A stretch of 64,000 bases of DNA, from positions 62,001 through 126,000 of the forward strand of contig CAVXOW010000004.1 of NCBI GenBank assembly GCA_963763485.1. The letters are read 5' to 3'. Under the pieces are notes generated by a model. The model searched no databases, was not told where the DNA came from, and was given only the letters and a program-made list of their open reading frames with translations. The position numbers and the translations under genes were made by a program. Origin of the DNA: CAWCKS01 sp963763485. GTDB taxonomy: Bacteria; Pseudomonadota; Alphaproteobacteria; Rhizobiales; Xanthobacteraceae. This document shows, in pieces, positions 9,904 through 19,800 of this stretch (position 1 is its first letter; every line of letters starts with the position of its first letter).

Positions 9904-11235
9904 ATGGCAACAGCCAAGGATGGCATCGAGCTGACGCGGGTCGGCCCTGGCACGGTGATGGGCGAGTTGATGCGCTGCTACTGGATTCCCGCGCTGATGT
10001 CGTCCGAACTCAAGCGCGACGCCGCGCCGACCAGGTTGATGCTTTTGGGCGAGCAGCTGATCGCGTTTCGCGACAGCTCAGGCCGTGTCGGCGTGATGGA
10101 CCATCGCTGCCCGCACCGGGGTGCATCGCTGTTTCTCGGCCGCAACGAGCAGGACGGGATTCGCTGCATCTATCATGGCTGGAAATTCGACGCTGCCGGC
10201 ACCTGCCTGGACATGCCGAGCACGCCGCCGCCCGGCTTCAAGGAGAAGGTGAAGGCAAAAGCGTACCGCGTGAGCGAGCGCGCCGGCGTGGTGTGGGTCT
10301 ATATGGGCGCGGAAAAAGAAGCGCCGCCGCTGCCCGGCTTCGAAATTCTCGATCTGCCCGATGACGAGATCAACGTCAGCTTCATCCAGCGCGACTGCAA
10401 CTACCTGCAGGCGCTCGAGGGCGAGATCGACACCGCGCATTTCGGCTTCCTGCACGCCGGCCATGTCGACGTCGAGGACGTCGCCGAGCACGAACCGCTG
10501 CGCCACACCGTAACCGATCGCGCACCAAGATACCACCTCGCCGATACGCCCTGGGGTACGCAGTACGCCGGCTATCGTCCCGCGGGTCCGGGCAGCACCT
10601 ACTGGCGGTTCGGCAATTTCCTGTTTCCGTTCTGGTCGCAGGCGCCGAATGGTGAATTCGGCAGCCACATGCATGCGCGCGGCTGGGTGCCGCTCGACGA
10701 CGGCCACACCATGTTCGTGTTCCTGTGGTGGAAGCGTGCGGTCACCGCGATGTCGCTGCCGCAGCCGGCCTACAAGGACGGCACGCCGATCGGCGGAACG
10801 GGCCGCGGCAACCGCTTCCTGCCAAACACCACCGACTGGCTCGGCCGCTGGCGGCTCGACGCCAATCGCGACAACGACTGGAAGATTGATCGAGCGGCGC
10901 AGCGGAACAACACGATCTATAGCGGCATCGACGGCATCCACCTGCAGGACCAGGCGATCACCGAAAGCATGGGGCCAATCGTCGACCACGCAATCGAGCA
11001 TCTCGCGCCTTCAGACCAGATGATTACACGCACGCGGCGCCGATTGCTGATGGCGGCGCGCGCGCTGCGCAGCAAAGGCACGATGCCGCCGGGCGTGCGC
11101 GATGCCGAGGTGTACCGCGCCGCGCGCAGCGGCTACTTCGTCAGCGAAGGCGAACGTCCGTGGCAGGAGGTTTATGCGAGGCAGTTCGCGGGGGCAGTTC
11201 ACCCACCGCAGGCTGCGGTGCGGGCGGCGGAGTGA
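9904..11235 (+). CDS. Rieske non-heme iron oxygenase, phthalate 4,5-dioxygenase-like terminal component
   Basis: The terminal oxygenase of a Rieske-type aromatic ring hydroxylating or demethylating system. The Rieske [2Fe-2S] ligands are visible as CPHRGASLFLGRN followed by CIYHGW (C-x-H...C-x2-H, about residues 69-92). The mononuclear iron motif is EGEIDTAHFGFLHAGH, with the bridging Asp and two His. The length of 443 aa and WxYMG motif fit the phthalate 4,5-dioxygenase subgroup. A good ribosome site (GGGAGG) precedes the ATG. No reductase or ferredoxin gene is adjacent, so electrons must come from elsewhere. The DUF1801, dehydrogenase and hydrolase genes downstream run in the same direction and may be co-transcribed. 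Confidence 0.93.
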   Translation: MATAKDGIELTRVGPGTVMGELMRCYWIPALMSSELKRDAAPTRLMLLGEQLIAFRDSSGRVGVMDHRCPHRGASLFLGRNEQDGIRCIYHGWKFDAAGTCLDMPSTPPPGFKEKVKAKAYRVSERAGVVWVYMGAEKEAPPLPGFEILDLPDDEINVSFIQRDCNYLQALEGEIDTAHFGFLHAGHVDVEDVAEHEPLRHTVTDRAPRYHLADTPWGTQYAGYRPAGPGSTYWRFGNFLFPFWSQAPNGEFGSHMHARGWVPLDDGHTMFVFLWWKRAVTAMSLPQPAYKDGTPIGGTGRGNRFLPNTTDWLGRWRLDANRDNDWKIDRAAQRNNTIYSGIDGIHLQDQAITESMGPIVDHAIEHLAPSDQMITRTRRRLLMAARALRSKGTMPPGVRDAEVYRAARSGYFVSEGERPWQEVYARQFAGAVHPPQAAVRAAE

Positions 11236-11248
11236 GCGGCCTCACAGG

Positions 11249-11653
11249 ATGAGCGAACTGTTCCGCTTCCCTGGCGCCGTTCGGCGAGATCCCGGCGTCG
11301 ACGGCTGGTTTTCCAGGTCCGATGACGAGCTGCGACGGTTTGCACAGCCGTGGTTTGAACAGATGCGCAGCTGCGGAGCAGATGTCCGCGAGCTGCTGCA
11401 CGACGGCCATCCCACGGCGTGTGTGGACGATGCGGCGTTTGGCTACGTGAATGCCTTCAGCGCCCATGTGAACGTCGGCTTCTTCAACGGAGCTGATCTC
11501 GATGACCCCGCCGGCCTATTGGAAGGTACCGGCAGACGCATGCGGCACGTCAAGCTTCGCTGGGGGCAGCAGGTCGACGCCGCTGCTCTGAGTGAACTTA
11601 TCGCAGCGGCATACCAGGACATGCGCTTGCGCCTCGGTTCATCCCGGCCATGA
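11249..11653 (+). CDS. DUF1801 domain protein
   Basis: A 134-aa cytosolic protein of the DUF1801 (YdhG-like) family. The core is recognisable as DAAFGYVNAFSAHVNVGF followed by DDPAGLLEGTGRRMRHVKLR. The family fold is known, but no enzymatic role is established. It starts 13 bp after the Rieske oxygenase stop and overlaps the following dehydrogenase by 4 bp (ATGA), so translational coupling is likely. The N-terminal half (DGWFSRSDDELRRFAQPWFEQM) looks like the usual helical lead-in of the family. Confidence 0.82.
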   Translation: MSELFRFPGAVRRDPGVDGWFSRSDDELRRFAQPWFEQMRSCGADVRELLHDGHPTACVDDAAFGYVNAFSAHVNVGFFNGADLDDPAGLLEGTGRRMRHVKLRWGQQVDAAALSELIAAAYQDMRLRLGSSRP

Positions 11654-12636
11654 CGCCTTCAGCAGGGCCACGCATGGATGCTCGGGACCTTCTCATCTTC
11701 TACGACAAGCCTGAGGAATTCCTCGATGCGCTCGCGGCGCGTTTTCCAAAGCTTCGCTTCCATTGCTGCCGGCGTTATGCCGATCTCGACGCCGCGATTG
11801 CGAAGGTGCAGCCGCAAATCGCCTTTGCCTGCAAGTTTGAGCCAAGACCGTTTCCGCGCGCAGCGCTGATCGGCTGCCCGACGCTGCAATGGCTTTCGGT
11901 CGGCTTCGCCGGCGTCGACCACGTCGTGCCGTGGGACGATCGCAAGCTGGTGGTGACCAACGCGTCAGGCGTCGCGGCCGAGGAGATGGCGCAATATGTC
12001 CTTGCGGCGATCTTCGGCCTGCATCAGCGATTTCCCTACTTTGCGAGGCGCCAATTCGAGCGGGTTTGGGACTACCAGTTGATCCGTTCCGCCAGAGGCG
12101 CACGCGTCGGCCTCGTCGGCCTTGGCCACACCGGCAAGGCGGTGGCCCGGCTGTGCCGCGCCACCGGCCTCTCGGTCGTTGCCTGCCGCGCGTCATCGTC
12201 GCCATCCGACAAGGTCGACCGCGTGTATTCGCCGGTCGAACTGCACACCATGTTGGCCGAGGTCGACGTCACCGTCGTGTGCGCCGCGCTGACGCCTGCG
12301 ACGCGCGATCTGCTCGATGCGAAGGCCTTCGCCTGCATGCGTGAGGGCTCGTATTTTATCAACGTCGCGCGCGGCGGGATTGTCGTGGAGGATGCGCTGA
12401 TCGATGCATTGCGCTCAGGCCATCTTGCCGGCGCCGTGATCGACGTCACGCGCACCGAGCCGCTGCCTTCCGACAGCGCGCTCTGGGACGCGCCGAACCT
12501 TCTGATCACGCCGCATACCTCAAGCGAGTACGCGGACTGGGTGGCGCGCGCGGCTGACATGTTCGCCGACAATCTGGAGCGCTGGCTTGGTGGCAGGGAG
12601 TTGTTGAACCGCGTCTATTCGCACCGGGGATATTAG
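11650..12636 (+). CDS. D-2-hydroxyacid dehydrogenase, NAD-dependent
   Basis: An oxidoreductase of the D-isomer 2-hydroxyacid dehydrogenase family, reducing 2-keto acids or oxidising D-2-hydroxyacids with NAD(P). The dinucleotide motif is GLVGLGHTGKAVARL (GxGxxG). The catalytic Arg is in NVARGGIVVEDAL, the Glu in TRTEPLPSDSALW and the His in LLITPHTSSEY, in normal order and spacing. The length of 328 aa is typical. Its start overlaps the DUF1801 stop (ATGA), so it belongs to the 9.9-13.4 kb transcription unit. The substrate is unknown. The neighbourhood suggests a role in degrading an aromatic or carboxylic compound. Confidence 0.92.
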   Translation: MTPSAGPRMDARDLLIFYDKPEEFLDALAARFPKLRFHCCRRYADLDAAIAKVQPQIAFACKFEPRPFPRAALIGCPTLQWLSVGFAGVDHVVPWDDRKLVVTNASGVAAEEMAQYVLAAIFGLHQRFPYFARRQFERVWDYQLIRSARGARVGLVGLGHTGKAVARLCRATGLSVVACRASSSPSDKVDRVYSPVELHTMLAEVDVTVVCAALTPATRDLLDAKAFACMREGSYFINVARGGIVVEDALIDALRSGHLAGAVIDVTRTEPLPSDSALWDAPNLLITPHTSSEYADWVARAADMFADNLERWLGGRELLNRVYSHRGY

Positions 12637-12757
12637 GCGATCCGCTTTGAGGGACGCGCGATGCCCGCTGCAGAGCCGCTTGTTCTTATCCGCGCGCCTG
12701 AACTCTGCTATAGCATGTCACGCGAGAGGCGGAGCGCACCAGCAGCGAGGTGACCCC

Positions 12758-13441
12758 ATGCATCAAGCCGGCATTCTCGACGCGGTCCGCGAGCGCGTTC
12801 AGCGCAACCGGGGCGGCCTGGCGGTGTTCGACCGAGTCAACCCGCGCCAGACCGCGCATATCGTGGTCGATCTGCAGAACGGCTTCATGGCTCCCGGGTC
12901 TGTCGCGGAAACGCCGATGGCCCGCGCGATCGTTCCCAATGTCAATCGCGTCAGCGCCACGTTGCGCGCCGCTGGCGGGATTGTCGTCTATATGCAGCAC
13001 ACGGCGGATGCAGAGGCGGTTCGCACCTGGTCGGTCTTTTTTGAGCATTTCTGCGGACCCGAACGCCGTGCCTGCATGATCGAGACCTTCACGCCCGGCA
13101 ACGCCGGTCACGCGCTCTGGCCGGAGCTCGATGTGGCGCGCGAAGATCTGGTGGTCGTCAAGCGCCGCTTCGGGGCCTTCGTTCCGGGTTCCTCCGACCT
13201 GCATGCGCGCTTGCAGGAACGCGGCATCGACACGCTGCTCATCTCCGGGACATTGTCGCAGGTCTGCTGTGATTCCACCGCTCGCGATGCGATGATGATG
13301 AACTACAAGGTGTTCTTCATCACTGATGCCAGCGCGACACTGACCGATGCAGAACAAGGTGGGACGCTATCGGCGATGGCGCACACGTTCTGCGACGTGC
13401 GGGATACGCAGTCGATGCTGGAACTGATCGCCGCGGCTTGA
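12758..13441 (+). CDS. Isochorismatase-family cysteine hydrolase
   Basis: An alpha/beta hydrolase of the isochorismatase/nicotinamidase superfamily, which cleaves amides, carbamates or vinyl ethers. The catalytic triad is visible: Asp in IVVDLQNGF, Lys in LVVVKRRFGAF, and the nucleophilic Cys in LISGTLSQVCCDSTARDA. N-carbamoylsarcosine amidase-like members carry the same TxxxVCxxSTAR pattern, so amidohydrolase activity is likely. Translation starts at 12758 after AGCGAGG. It follows the dehydrogenase by about 120 bp on the same strand and probably ends the oxygenase-led unit. The gene ends 16 bp before the convergent DUF4238 gene. Confidence 0.92.
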   Translation: MHQAGILDAVRERVQRNRGGLAVFDRVNPRQTAHIVVDLQNGFMAPGSVAETPMARAIVPNVNRVSATLRAAGGIVVYMQHTADAEAVRTWSVFFEHFCGPERRACMIETFTPGNAGHALWPELDVAREDLVVVKRRFGAFVPGSSDLHARLQERGIDTLLISGTLSQVCCDSTARDAMMMNYKVFFITDASATLTDAEQGGTLSAMAHTFCDVRDTQSMLELIAAA

Positions 13442-13456
13442 CGCCATGCGGCGACA

Positions 13457-14437
13457 TTAGCGCGCGGCGCGCCGTTTCAGCGTTGCGAGCGCGTCTTGTC
13501 GAGGGCTGTCGGAGAGCAGCGCGGTCGCTGGCGCAGCACCGAAGTGATGTTTGACGAAGGCGAGTTGGCTGTCGTCAACACTCCAGACCCACTCGCGCGC
13601 CCGCGTCACGGTCGCCGAGTTCATGATGCGAACCACCTTGGAGGGGTCATGCCTGGCGAGCGTGTCGAGCAGGCCCGGATTGTTCGATGCGACGAACAGT
13701 GCCGTGGGGCTCAAGGGAAGCGCAATGTAGGCGTTTTTGTCGGACAGGCCGAACGGAACATCGAGCGGCTGATCCGACGTGAGCAGGGTGAAGCGCGCAT
13801 CCGAGACGGTGATGCGCGCCCATCGCATCTTGCCGATCGTGGCCGCGACCGCATCGCCATCCATGACTTTCCGCAGATACTGGGTCGCTGCGAGGAGCGG
13901 CGCCTGCGGGTTGGCGCGCGTGACATATTCGGCGAACGTCCTGGGATCGCTGCGCCGGCTCGCGTAACGCGTCTGCATCTCGCGCGTCCCGGTTTGCAGG
14001 ATGTCGCGCACGGCCGCGCCGGCCTGCGCCACCGCAGATGAATGGCGCAGCAGCAACGACACGATGAAGCGGGCCCAGTTTTCGCGCACGGCCGCGTCCC
14101 AGTCGGCCCCGCGGCCTTGCAGGATCGGCTGCAGCGCCGCGGCGGGATCGGCAGGCTCGAGAGCGGCCAGTTGCTGTTCGATCTGCTGCGTCAGTTCGGG
14201 GAGCAGATCGTCATTTTCGCAAAGCTGCGGCACGAATCCTGCCCCATCAGGCGGCACCAACTCGACGACCACCTCGCGCTCAACTCTGCGCATGGCACAA
14301 AGCGTGCCTCGCGCCGCCCAAGACGCGAGATAGGCCGGCGGCAGGTAATGCTCCATGCTGCGGTCGACCGGTAACGCCGCATCAGCCGACAGGGCAACCA
14401 AGTCCTGCTGCATCGCCGATCGCCAGACGGCTTTCAT
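13457..14437 (-). CDS. DUF4238 domain protein
   Basis: A cytosolic 326-aa protein of the DUF4238 family. The defining N-terminal block is present: a short lead, then MEHYLPPAYLASWAARGTLC, which matches the family's HxxPxFYLxxF start. A middle region follows (ENWARFIVSLLLRHSS), and then the late TLLTSDQPLDVPFG and ALPLSPTALFVASN segments. Some DUF4238 proteins occur in defence or mobile regions, but their activity is not established. The start at 14437 is chosen because AGAGCGGG precedes it and the family homology begins soon after. A longer reading upstream is low-complexity shadow. No partner gene is evident. Confidence 0.8.
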   Translation of the reverse strand: MKAVWRSAMQQDLVALSADAALPVDRSMEHYLPPAYLASWAARGTLCAMRRVEREVVVELVPPDGAGFVPQLCENDDLLPELTQQIEQQLAALEPADPAAALQPILQGRGADWDAAVRENWARFIVSLLLRHSSAVAQAGAAVRDILQTGTREMQTRYASRRSDPRTFAEYVTRANPQAPLLAATQYLRKVMDGDAVAATIGKMRWARITVSDARFTLLTSDQPLDVPFGLSDKNAYIALPLSPTALFVASNNPGLLDTLARHDPSKVVRIMNSATVTRAREWVWSVDDSQLAFVKHHFGAAPATALLSDSPRQDALATLKRRAAR

Positions 14438-14642
14438 CCCGCTCTTCTTTCTAAAGACCGGGCGCAACGAATCACCCGGGGTCTCTTGATATCGGCGATG
14501 CCTTGATTCGCGTGAATTGATCAACTTCGATCGGCGTCCCGACGGGCATTGCCAGTGCCGGCTGCTGCCCCGGAACCGACGATGTTTGGCGATTCCTGCA
14601 TCCGGCTCCCGATGATGAACCCGGAGCGCCTTGTTGCCTTGC

Positions 14643-16735
14643 CTACTGCAGCCGCACCACCACCGTGTCGGCCGCGCCCGTCGCATCCATCACGGTGACG
14701 CGGAAGAAACCGGGGCCTGGTGAATCGATCAGGCGCTGGCGGCGGCCGTCGAGGTCACCTGCACTGATGCCGTTCACCATGACCGTCATCGGCATGACGC
14801 CGCCCGCGACCTTGACGGGGATCGCTGCCGCCTTGCCATCGCTGTCGGGGCCAAGATCGATACGCGAGCCGTTGAGCGGAAACTCGATGTGCGGAGCACG
14901 GTCGTTGTCGTTGCGGATCAGTTGCCCGAGCGGACGGAAACGGCGCAGCGGTACCGGCAACTTTGCGGTCGAGGCGATCAACGTGCCCTTCGGCGCTTTC
15001 GGCAGCGGCGCCGGCAGTTTTCCCGTGCGCGCGAAGGCATCGAACAGGATCGGAGCGGCAGCCGTGCGGCCGACCAGACCCGGCACCGGCGCGCCATCGG
15101 GCCGGCCGACCCAGACGCCGATGGTATAGCGGCCGTCGAAACCGATCGACCAGGCGTCGCGATAGCCGTAGCTGGTGCCGGTCTTGAACGCGATGCGGTT
15201 ATGCGGCGCGTTCTCCGGCGGCGGGGTGCCAGACAGCACGTTGGCGACCTGCCAGGCCGCGACCTTGTCCATCAGCCGGCGCGGCTCGCGCTCGGCATTG
15301 TCGGCGGTGATGAGTTCGCGCAGTTCAAGCGTGGTGCCGAGCCGCGGCAGGCCGGCATAGACCTTCACGAGATCGGCGAGCGTCACGCCGACACCGCCAA
15401 GGCCCATCGCAAGGCCTGGCGCTTCGTCCTTCGGCAGCACGAGATCGGCGCCGGCCTGCTTCAGCCGCGCCGACAGCCGGCTGGAACCGACGCGATCGAG
15501 CAACTCGATTGCCGGTACGTTGAGCGACTGCTGCAACGCTTTGCGGACCGGCACCGTGCCCTGGAACGTCATGTCGAAATTTTCCGGCGCATAGGTGCCG
15601 AAGCGGATCGGGCGGTCGTCGATCAAACTCTCCGGATTGACGAAACCGTCCTCGAAGGCGAGCCCGTAGATGAACGGCTTCAGCGTCGAACCGGGCGAGC
15701 GGATCGCACGCGTCATGTCGACCTGGCCGGCGCGGCGGACGTTGAAATAGTCGGGCGAGCCGACATGGGCGAGCACGTCGCCGCTCTCATTGTCGACGGC
15801 GAGGATCGCGATCGAGACGTCAGGACCCAGCGCATTGGCGCGGTCGTAAGGCGAGGCTTTCAAGCGACTTCTGCAGCGCCGAGTCGAGGGTCAGCTTGAT
15901 GAGCGTCTCGTTCTTTTCATTCGCAACGGCCTGGTCGGTGGCGTGCGGCGCGAGGATCGGCATCTCCTTGCGCAAGGTCGGCAGCGGCTCGGCGATGGCG
16001 CGGTCGGCGTCCTCGCGCGACACCACGCCCTCCTCCACCATCCGCTGCAGCACGCGGTCGCGAGCCAGCCTTGCAGTGTCCGGATGCCGATCGAGCCGGC
16101 GACGCTCCGGCGACTGCGGCAGTGCCACGAGCAACGCGGCTTCCGCGAGCGTCAGGCGCTTCGGCTCCTTGCCGAAGTAAGCGATGGAAGCGGCACGCAC
16201 GCCTTCGAGATTGCCGCCGAACGGCGCGAGCGTCAGGTAGTCGTCGAGAATCTGATCCTTGCTGAAGCGCTGCTCGAGCTCGAGCGCGCGCACCATTTGC
16301 CGCAACTTGCTTTCGAGCGAGCGCTTGCGGCGCGGCTCGAGCAGCCGCGCAAGCTGCATGGAAATGGTCGAGCCGCCGGAGACGATGTGGCCGGTGCTGG
16401 CGAGCTGAATGGCGGCGCGGCCGACGGCCAGCGGATCGACGCCGTGATGCTCGTAGAAACGCTTGTCCTCGAACGCCAGCAGCAATTTTAGATAGGTCGG
16501 ATCAACCTGGGCTGATTTGACCGGCAACCGCCAGCGGCCGTCCTCCAATGCGTAGGCGCGCAACAGCTTGCCGTTGCGATCGACGACAGTGGTCGAGACT
16601 TCGTTGAGTTGATCGAGAGGCAACGGGCCGAGCGCGAAGACGGCGGCGGTAGCCGGCGATTGCCAATGCTATGGCGGCCGCGGCAAGCGCGAGCGCCGCG
16701 CGTTTGACCAATGAGGGTACCACCTTCTCCGTCAT
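14643..16735 (-). CDS. pbpC: Penicillin-binding protein 1C (two frameshifts as sequenced)
   Basis: A bifunctional peptidoglycan synthase. The glycosyltransferase domain (GT51) shows AFEDKRFYEHHGVDPLAVGR and GGSTISMQLARLLEP. The transpeptidase domain shows SPGSTLKPFIYG (SxxK), QQSLNVPA and FKTGTSYGYRDAW (KTG). A C-terminal PBP1C-type beta domain follows (GGVMPMTVMVNG). As sequenced, the protein is split by an extra T at about 15848 and an extra base at about 16648. Removing both gives one continuous chain from the signal anchor (ALALAAAAIALAIAGY) to the end. It lies directly after the alpha-2-macroglobulin gene on the same strand, the classic yfhM-pbpC pairing. The start is uncertain because 16735 lies in a palindromic repeat. 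A TTG about 20 bp further in is an alternative. Confidence 0.92.
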
Positions 16736-16820
16736 GGCCGGGCTTGTCCCGGCCATCCACGTCTTTGCTCTCGGAGAGTCTCGAAGACGTGGATGCCCGG
16801 CACAAGGCCGGGCATGACGG
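16729..16820. repeat. Bradyrhizobium-type palindromic intergenic repeat
   Basis: An imperfect inverted repeat of about 92 bp. The left arm starts CCGTCATGGCCGGGCTTGTC, and the right arm ends GCACAAGGCCGGGCATGACGG. Inner arms ATCCACGTCTT and AAGACGTGGAT also pair. Elements of this form are common between genes in Bradyrhizobium. It fills the gap between the macroglobulin stop and pbpC, and its left end contains the putative pbpC start codon. It may act as a processing or attenuation structure within this operon. Confidence 0.8.
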
Positions 16821-16838
16821 AGGATCTTCGTGTTGCAC

Positions 16839-19800
16839 TCATTTCTTCAGCGCCGACTGGACTTCGACCGTGCCGGTGCCGGTGCGGCCGTAGCGCGAGG
16901 GATTGTACATGTCCTCGACGTAGGCCTGCGGCAACACGTATTTGCCCGGCGACACCGCGCGCACGACGTAGGCCACGGTGAACACCGGGCTGTCGCTGCT
17001 CTCCCGCTCGATCGCCGCGTTGAAGCGGTCGTCGCGGAATTCGGTGGTCTCCGGATCCTCGCCATCCTCGATCCAGTCCAGCGTGCCGGTATCACCCGAC
17101 GACACCAAGTGCGGATTGTCGATTTCGAGGCCGGCGGGCAGATAGTCGACCACCATGATGCGGCCATACTCCGGCTTGGCCTCGGTGACCTTCAACACCA
17201 CCGCGAAGCGATCGTTCTGCTTCGCCTTGGTGATGTCGGCAGGCTTGCCGTCGAGCGTGAAATAGTTGCGCTCGATCTTGAAGCCGTTCGACGCGGCAGG
17301 CTCGGGCGTCACAGGCGATCCCGACACCGAGATCACCGCCTGCAGCGGCGCATCACCGGTGTTCGTGATTTTTACGGGCTTCGCACTGATGTCGCCCTGG
17401 CGGTAATTGCGGAACACCGCCTGCTTGACCGGCGAACCGTCGACGTCGAGTGAGACGGTGTTGGCCTCCTTCGCCATCGCCCGCGCCGCCAGCAGCAGCC
17501 ACGCGTTCTCCTGCGTCGACGTGTAGGGGGTGAGCCCCCTCGCCGCCTCGACGCGTTCGACCGCACCGGTCAGCGTCGCGCGCGGCGCATTGCCTTCGCT
17601 GGCGAGCGAAACCAGCGCCGCAGCATCGCGCAGCGACGAACCGTAGTCGGTGCGGCCGAACACCAGCACCGGCTTCGGCTGGAGGTCCTGCAGCGCCGCC
17701 GAGTAAACCTTCTCGGCACGGCCGCGATCGCCGACCAGCGCCAGAGCGGCGGCGAGCTGCGCCTTGGCGATTGGCGTTGCGATCACGTTGAGCTTGGTGT
17801 CGGCGAGGTAACGCAGGTCGCCGACCGGCGCGACGCCGTTCCTCGCCAGCACGTAGAGCTGGTACGACAGCTCGCGGCCGCCGTCCTTGTCGGGCTCGTC
17901 GGCGTTCGCAACACTGTTGCGCAGGCGGTCGATGGCCTGGCGGAAGGCGATATCGGGCACGACGAAATTCTTCTCGCGGGCCCGGGTCAGGAAGTCGGTG
18001 ACGTAGGCATCAAGCCAGCCGTCGTCGCCGCCCGGCTCCCACAGGCCGAACGAGCCGTTCGAGCCCTGCCGCGCCAACAGCCGATCGACCGCATCCTTGA
18101 TGCGCTGGTCGACATTGTTGTCGAGGGCGAGGTTTGCTTCCGCCGCCAGGTCGTTGACGTAGAGCAGCGGCATCGCGCGCGAGGTGATCTGCTCTGAGCA
18201 ACCGAACGGATAGCGGTCGAGTGCCTTGAGAATGGTCGCGGCATCGAGCGCGGTCGACATGCTGACCGAGACCGAGACGGCGCCCGTCCCCGGCAACAGG
18301 TCCGAGAACATGTCCGGCGACAGCGTCATGCTTTCGCCCTTGGCGAGCGTCCGCACGGTGCGGCGCGCCAGCACCTGGTTCGCCGGCTTGACATCGAGCT
18401 GGTAGTGCCGTGCCAGCGCGAGGCCGCCCGGCCCCTTGATGTCGACGTCGAGCGAAGCTGCGCCGGCGCCTGATGCGTCGAGCGCAAGCTGTACGCTGGA
18501 GCGCTGCTTGGCGGCGAGGTGCATGACGGTCGACGGATTGCCCGGGATCTTGACCGGACCGGCGGCCTTCACCGTGATGACGTAATCGCCCGGCGCGCCC
18601 TCGACGTTGTCGAGCTCCATGGTCATGGTGCCGTGGTCGTCGTTGAGCAGGAAGCGCGGCAAGCGTCGCGGTCAGCACCACCGGATCACGGATGGTGACG
18701 TCGATCGTCGCCTTGCCGATCTTGGTGGCGCTCCACGCCACTGCCATCACCCGCGCTGTTCCGGCGAACTCCGGGATCGCGAAGGGGATTTCCGCCGTGC
18801 CATCGGGACCAACGGTGATGATGCCGGAATAGAGCGCGAGCGGCTTTTGCGTGGGCGGGCTGCCTTGCAGCTCGGCCGCGCCGGAGTCGCCGCCGGTGCG
18901 GATCTGGCCGCGGGTGCCCTGCATGCCGTCGATCAGCTGGCCGTAGAGGTCGCGGATCTCGGTCGTGAGGCTGCGCTGGCCGAGGTAGTAGTCATCAGGC
19001 GCCGGCGGCTTGTAGTTAGTCAGGTTGAGGATGCCGACATCCACTGCGGCGACGACGATTTTTGCGTCTTCTCCGGGGTTTAGGCCGCCAATTTTCACCG
19101 GAATCTTCAGCGCGCTCGACGGCCGCATGAGAGCCGGCGGACTGAGCGCGACGTTCAGCGTGCGCGTCGAGCGGTCGATGCCGAACCACTTCAAGCCAAT
19201 GGCGCGGCCGGGCATCCGTTGCGCCGCAACTTCCAGCGGCCGCCGCAACGTCGTCACCACATAGGCGCCGGTGCCCCAGTCCTTGCCGACCGGGATTTTC
19301 ACCTGCGCGGTGCCTTCCTTGACGTCGACCGATTGCGTGAGCAGCAGGCGGTCGCCGACCACGTTGACCGTGAGCTTTCCGGCGGTGCGCGCAACGACGC
19401 TGACGGTCATGGTGTCGCCGGACTGGTAATTCGGCTTGTCGATCGAGGTTTCCAGCAGGTCCGGCGTGTCGGCGTCACCATCGGAATACCAGCCGACGTC
19501 GAACTGCACCGAGGTCAGCGCGCCTTCCGTACCGGGCTCCTTGACGTCGAGCCGATAGCGGCCGGCCTGCGGCGACAGCTGGATGCGGCCCGGCTTGTCC
19601 GACGCCACCGCGATATCGCCGTCGGCGACACGCTTGGTGGACTTCACCGGCTCGTAATTCCAGGAGTAACCCTGCCGATACCAGGTGTAGTGCGACTCCA
19701 GCTTGAGCAGCTCGTAGTGCAGGTTGCTGCGGGCCAGCGACTGGCCTTCCGCCGAGACGTAAGCGACGTCGAAATTGGCGGGCGCGCCCTCGCTGACGCT

